Of a stretch of 16,515 nt of DNA, positions 14,123-16,515 are shown piece after piece. A model generated the notes under the pieces. It did no database searches, was not told the DNA's origin, and saw only the letters and a program-made list of their open reading frames with translations. Numbering within the stretch: position 1 is the first letter of the stretch; every line of letters begins with the position of its first letter. The stretch is from an uncultured Bacilli bacterium (GTDB lineage Bacteria > Bacillota_I > Bacilli_A > RF39 > UBA660), in the NCBI GenBank assembly GCA_947632415.1, contig CANRPB010000019.1, positions 1 to 16,515 of the forward strand, read 5' to 3'. A program made the position numbers and the translations under genes.

Positions 14123-14789
14123 AAAATAGATCTACATCTTCACTATCATCCTTAAATTTATAAAGTTTAGCCGGGCGTCCATTTCCACCTTTGCTTTTAT
14201 ATCCTGTATCTTCCAGTAAACCTAAATTCATGAATTTCTTTCGAAAGTTTCTTCTATCCAAATGAATATTCATAACACTTTCATAAATACTCTGTAACTC
14301 AGGGAGTGTAAAATCACTAGGAAATAACCCTTTTAAAACGCTTGTATTAGAAAGTTTTACTTTTAGTTTATTGGTAGAAGCATCTAATATCTCACGATGA
14401 TCATATGCCATCTTAGGTATCTCGTTAATAGCAAACCACTCTTTTTCCAATTCACAGGAATCAACATTCTTTATATCATATGTCTTACTATCAACAAAAC
14501 CAATGTATGATATAGCAACGACTCTATCATTTGGGTAACGAGATAAAGAACTAAAAGCACCATTTTGTTCTGTAAATTGAGGTGAAAAAGCAAGTTGTTG
14601 TTCTAATAAATTTAAAGTGTCTTCTAAAGTTTCGTCTTTTTCAACTATTCTACTAGGCATCATCCAATAACCTTTATATGGATCATCTTTTTTTCTTAAT
14701 AATAAAACTTTTAATTTACAATTGTCAACTGTAAAAATATTTATTAAAACTTCTAGTAAAACTCTATTTTCCTTGTTTATTTTATTCAT
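14121..14789 (-). CDS. NrtR-like transcription regulator with a degenerate Nudix domain
   Basis: A 222-residue protein with a Nudix-fold N-terminus (about 8-130) and the C-terminal winged helix typical of NrtR regulators (about 155-212: FTLPELQSIYE, LDRRNFRKKF, LLEDTG, GGNGRPAKLYKF). The Nudix box is broken. Where active enzymes have RExxEExG, this one has LLEQQLAF (residues 61-68), so the catalytic glutamates are gone and hydrolysis is unlikely. NrtR proteins bind ADP-ribose and control NAD genes; the ligand and targets here are unknown, and no NAD gene is nearby. The start at 14789 is set by SD AAGGAGTG; the upstream in-frame start at 14813 lies before it. Confidence 0.85.
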   Translation of the reverse strand: MNKINKENRVLLEVLINIFTVDNCKLKVLLLRKKDDPYKGYWMMPSRIVEKDETLEDTLNLLEQQLAFSPQFTEQNGAFSSLSRYPNDRVVAISYIGFVDSKTYDIKNVDSCELEKEWFAINEIPKMAYDHREILDASTNKLKVKLSNTSVLKGLFPSDFTLPELQSIYESVMNIHLDRRNFRKKFMNLGLLEDTGYKSKGGNGRPAKLYKFKDDSEDVDLF

Positions 14790-14818
14790 ATGCACTCCTT
14801 CGCCTTTAAACACGGACT

Positions 14819-14858
14819 ATTCTATTACAATAATTTTAAAATGTCAAATTATAGGACA
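14819..14858 (-). promoter_or_regulatory. Promoter of the NrtR-like gene with overlapping inverted repeat
   Basis: On the minus strand TTGACA (14847-14842), a 17-base spacer, then TAGAAT (14824-14819). TGTC (14842-14845) and GACA (14855-14858), 9 bases apart, form a partial dyad over the -35 box and could be an autoregulatory operator. Confidence 0.7.
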
Positions 14859-14890
14859 ATATGTTTATTCCTTTTTTAAAAAGTTTTATA

Positions 14891-14914
14891 GCTATCTTCT
14901 AGATTAAAGATAGC
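14891..14914. repeat. 8-bp inverted repeat
   Basis: GCTATCTT (14891-14898) and AAGATAGC (14907-14914) with an 8-base loop. No immediate T run follows on either strand. It may be a weak second terminator behind the pilin-like gene. Confidence 0.45.
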
Positions 14915-14954
14915 AGTTATCATTTTTTGAAAGAAAAATCCTGATATACAAAAA

Positions 14955-14974
14955 AATTCATATTTCTATGAATT
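14955..14974 (-). terminator. Terminator of the pilin-like gene
   Basis: On the minus strand AATTCATA (14974-14967), loop GAAA, TATGAATT (14962-14955), then T run 14956-14951. The stop codon overlaps the start of the stem. Confidence 0.8.
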
Positions 14975-15164
14975 ATTGACAAGTGCCTTCTCCAGGCTTG
15001 TTTCCTTCAACATAAACTTTATCTACTAGATTACACGAAGACTTTGTAATTGAATCTTGTAAATAACCACCTAATAGCTTGACTACACTAACAGCAACGA
15101 CACTTATTACTGCTATTATCAAAAGATACTCAACTAATGCTTGACCCCTATTATCTAATTTCAT
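14973..15164 (-). CDS. Flp/class III signal-peptide pilin-like small protein
   Basis: The 63-residue protein has a short basic leader MKLDNRG. It is followed by QALVEYLLIIAVISVVAVSVV, the start of Flp-type (type IVb) and class III signal-peptide pilins. Cleavage would fall between G7 and Q8, leaving glutamate E12 at +5 as in true pilins. The mature protein would be only about 56 residues. Its tail carries two cysteines (C44, C62) that could form a disulfide. No prepilin peptidase, TadA ATPase or other Tad gene is in the window. The SD is AGAGGGA. Confidence 0.8.
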   Translation of the reverse strand: MKLDNRGQALVEYLLIIAVISVVAVSVVKLLGGYLQDSITKSSCNLVDKVYVEGNKPGEGTCQ

Positions 15165-15196
15165 AATATCCCTCTATTCTTTAGCTCGTTTGCACT

Positions 15197-15225
15197 ATTA
15201 TACTATTTTTATTAGTATTTGTCAA
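15197..15225 (-). promoter_or_regulatory. Consensus promoter of the pilin-like gene
   Basis: On the minus strand TTGACA (15225-15220), a 17-base spacer, then TATAAT (15202-15197): a perfect sigma-A consensus in both boxes, predicting strong expression. Its -35 box overlaps that of the divergent DUF192 promoter. Confidence 0.85.
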
Positions 15226-15259
15226 TTGGTGATTTTTATGTTATATTATTTTAGGTGAT
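15219..15259 (+). promoter_or_regulatory. Promoter and SD of the DUF192-IMPACT unit
   Basis: TTGTCA (15219-15224), a 17-base spacer, then TATATT (15242-15247) with TG upstream. SD AGGTGAT (15253-15259) begins at the predicted transcription start, so the leader would be about 9 nt. Confidence 0.7.
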
Positions 15260-15262
15260 TCT

Positions 15263-15577
15263 ATGTATATTTTAATAGACCAAAAAAAAATAAAAGTATA
15301 TAGTTGTAAAACTTTTTATTCAAGATTCATTGGGTTAATGTTCAAGGAAAATTTTAATTATTGTCTACAATTTGAAAAGTGCAGAAGTATTCATACTTTT
15401 TTTATGAAAACCAAAATTGACGTTATTATGACTGATATTAATAATAATGTTTTATATATTTATAAAAATTTAAAACCATGGAAAATAATACTACCTAAAA
15501 AAAATGTTTACACCACTTATGAGTTACCGGCTGGTACTATTAAAAATAACATAAAAAAAATTATAATAAAAGATTAG
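15263..15577 (+). CDS. DUF192 family protein
   Basis: The 104-residue protein has the DUF192 landmarks: SRFIGLMFKENF near the N-terminus, CRSIHTFFMKTKIDVIMTD in the middle, then LKPWK and the closing ELPAGTI. The CRSIHTFFM...IDV variant is, as far as I recall, often found beside Tad/Flp pilus genes, and here a pilin-like gene lies divergently upstream. No signal peptide or membrane segment is evident. Biochemical function of the family is unknown. It is followed after 13 bases by the IMPACT gene. Confidence 0.85.
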   Translation: MYILIDQKKIKVYSCKTFYSRFIGLMFKENFNYCLQFEKCRSIHTFFMKTKIDVIMTDINNNVLYIYKNLKPWKIILPKKNVYTTYELPAGTIKNNIKKIIIKD

Positions 15578-15590
15578 AAAGAGGTCTAAA

Positions 15591-16187
15591 ATGTTATCAA
15601 TAAAACAAAATATTACCAATGAAACGACAATAAAAAAATCAAAATTCATAACCTACTTATTCAGAGTTGATAATATCAATGAAGTTAAAGCATATTTAGG
15701 AAAGTTAAAGAAAAAACACGATGGTGCTGATCACATATGTTTTGCATATATAATTGATAATATAAAAAGATTTAATGATGATGGAGAACCAAGTAAAACA
15801 GCTGGTATGCCTATCTTAAATGTCTTAGAAAGCAATAATCTAAACCATGTTTTGTGCTGTGTTGTGAGATACTTTGGGGGTATAAAACTAGGTGCTAATG
15901 GATTATTAAGGGCATATAGTAATTGTGCAAGTACAACTATTTTAAAAAGTGACATCGTTGATCTAATTATGGGAAAAAAATATAAAATTACATTTGACTA
16001 TGAAAATACAAAAACAGTAAACTCGTTACTAAAAAATACCAATATCATAAAAAAAGAATACGAAAATACAATATCATATATTTTTGAGGTCAGTATAGAA
16101 GAATTAGAAAAAATTAAAAATGAATTAGAAAAGAATAGCACACTTATAGAATTAAATGATTGCTATATTGAAAAAGATAGATTTTAA
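15591..16187 (+). CDS. IMPACT/YigZ family protein
   Basis: The 198-residue protein has the N-terminal UPF0029 domain with HICFAYI, the signature FNDDGEPSKTAGMPIL (near 61-76) and VVRYFGGIKLGANGLLRAYS (near 91-110). A C-terminal ferredoxin-like DUF1949 domain follows (about 125-195). Family members are YigZ of E. coli and YvyE of B. subtilis; the eukaryotic relative IMPACT regulates translation through GCN1. The bacterial role is not settled. The SD is AGAGGT. Its stop codon interlocks with that of the convergent coiled-coil gene (shared TTAA). Confidence 0.9.
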   Translation: MLSIKQNITNETTIKKSKFITYLFRVDNINEVKAYLGKLKKKHDGADHICFAYIIDNIKRFNDDGEPSKTAGMPILNVLESNNLNHVLCCVVRYFGGIKLGANGLLRAYSNCASTTILKSDIVDLIMGKKYKITFDYENTKTVNSLLKNTNIIKKEYENTISYIFEVSIEELEKIKNELEKNSTLIELNDCYIEKDRF

Positions 16188-16199
16188 TTATCTATCTTT
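16173..16199. terminator. Hairpin over both convergent stop codons
   Basis: AAAGATAGAT (16173-16182) pairs with ATCTATCTTT (16190-16199), 7-base loop containing both stops. A five-T run follows on the minus strand; on the plus strand only TTTC follows, so it should work better for the minus-strand gene. Confidence 0.65.
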
Positions 16200-16515
16200 C
16201 TGATTTGTTCTACTTTTAAATCTGTCATTTTAGATATTTCGTCAATATCAATATTAGCTTCAAGTAATTTCTTGGCAAACTTAATCTTTTCTTGATTAAG
16301 TTTTTCCATTTTTTCGTTAAGTATTACTTCTTTTTCATTTACTTTATTCCTTTGTTCTTTTAATTCATTTCGTTCTTCTTTTATTTTATTTTGTTCTTCT
16401 TTCACTTTATTTTTTTCTTCTTTTAAATTATTTTCTTGTTCTTTTAATTTAGTTTGTTCTTCTTTTAATTTAGTTTTTTGTTCAAGTATTTGTTTCTCTT
16501 GCTCTTCAAGTTCTC
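16184..16515 (-). CDS. C-terminal part of a heptad-repeat coiled-coil protein, Rpn/PD-(D/E)XK transposase-like tail (partial)
   Basis: The frame is open to the window edge, so the true start lies beyond 16515; the in-frame GTG at 16405 has no reason to be the start. About 110 residues are visible. From 16507 to 16277 the protein is a series of seven-residue units such as KEEQTKL, KEQENNL, KEEKNKV, KEEQNKI and KEERNEL, encoded by 21-base repeats: a highly charged coiled coil. The last 30 residues (FAKKLLEANIDIDEISKMTD, then LKVEQIRKI) resemble the C-terminus of Rpn/YhgA-like PD-(D/E)XK transposase-family proteins, which end with a predicted small helix-turn-helix of this kind. The nuclease domain would be outside the window. 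Family assignment is tentative. Confidence 0.6.
   Translation of the reverse strand, partial: ELEEQEKQILEQKTKLKEEQTKLKEQENNLKEEKNKVKEEQNKIKEERNELKEQRNKVNEKEVILNEKMEKLNQEKIKFAKKLLEANIDIDEISKMTDLKVEQIRKIDN

Noticed and set aside
14789..14813. 8-residue N-terminal extension of the NrtR-like protein
   Set aside because: The extension would translate through the SD AAGGAGTG that serves the ATG at 14789.
15731..15955. 74-codon minus-strand frame opposite the IMPACT gene
   Set aside because: It is fully antisense to a well-supported gene, has no family signal, and is explained by AT-rich codon use.
16277..16507. CRISPR-like array
   Set aside because: The 21-base repeats have no spacers and are in frame as protein heptads.

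Overview
The window comes from a low-GC, AT-rich Gram-positive bacterium of the Bacillota. It looks like one of the small-genome gut Bacilli related to Erysipelotrichales/RF39, though the lineage is an inference. The translation and cell-surface genes (EF-Tu, EF-G, S12, S7, a class B sortase, a YidD-like factor) are of Bacillota type. TGA is used as a stop (cysteine desulfurase, yidD) and tryptophan is TGG, so the code is the standard bacterial one and not the Mycoplasma code. Promoters are close to the sigma-A consensus, often with a TGn extended -10, and Shine-Dalgarno (SD) sequences are strong.

Layout. (1) 30-183: tRNA-Arg(CCU) with its own promoter and terminator. (2) 185-3716, minus strand: one operon read as cysteine desulfurase, small thioredoxin, a thioredoxin plus CcdA/DsbD-like membrane protein, and gpsA. 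Its promoter carries a perfect 12-bp palindrome over the -35 box. (3) 3738-5202, minus: rnc then a YebC-family gene. Divergent from rnc is yidD plus a metal-transporter-type lipoprotein (5209-6353). (4) 6329-6567: a convergent intergenic region packed with five inverted repeats and a possible 27-codon ORF. (5) 6568-10992, minus: the str operon rpsL-rpsG-fusA-tuf, with a structured leader and a separate tuf promoter. (6) 11064-12857, plus: a class B sortase and its probable substrate ending in an NPNTS sorting signal. (7) 12862-14847, minus: a short M3-like metallopeptidase and an NrtR-like regulator with a destroyed Nudix box. (8) 14955-15577: a lone Flp/class III signal-peptide pilin-like protein and a divergent DUF192 gene sharing overlapping -35 boxes, then an IMPACT/YigZ gene. 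(9) 16184-end, minus: the C-terminal part of a heptad-repeat coiled-coil protein whose tail resembles the end of Rpn/PD-(D/E)XK transposase-family proteins.

How the genes may work together. The desulfurase operon holds the parts of a thiol electron relay: a cytosolic thioredoxin, a membrane cysteine pair, and an outward-facing thioredoxin domain. The sortase and the NPNTS protein form a self-contained surface-anchoring pair. The pilin and DUF192 genes look like an orphan surface module, because no Tad assembly genes are present here. Most other genes are translation or RNA housekeeping. A recurring layout is the placement of AGGTGAT-like SD sequences only 5-7 bases after the -10 box, which predicts mRNA leaders of roughly 10 nt for several operons. 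No prophage, CRISPR array or complete insertion sequence was seen.
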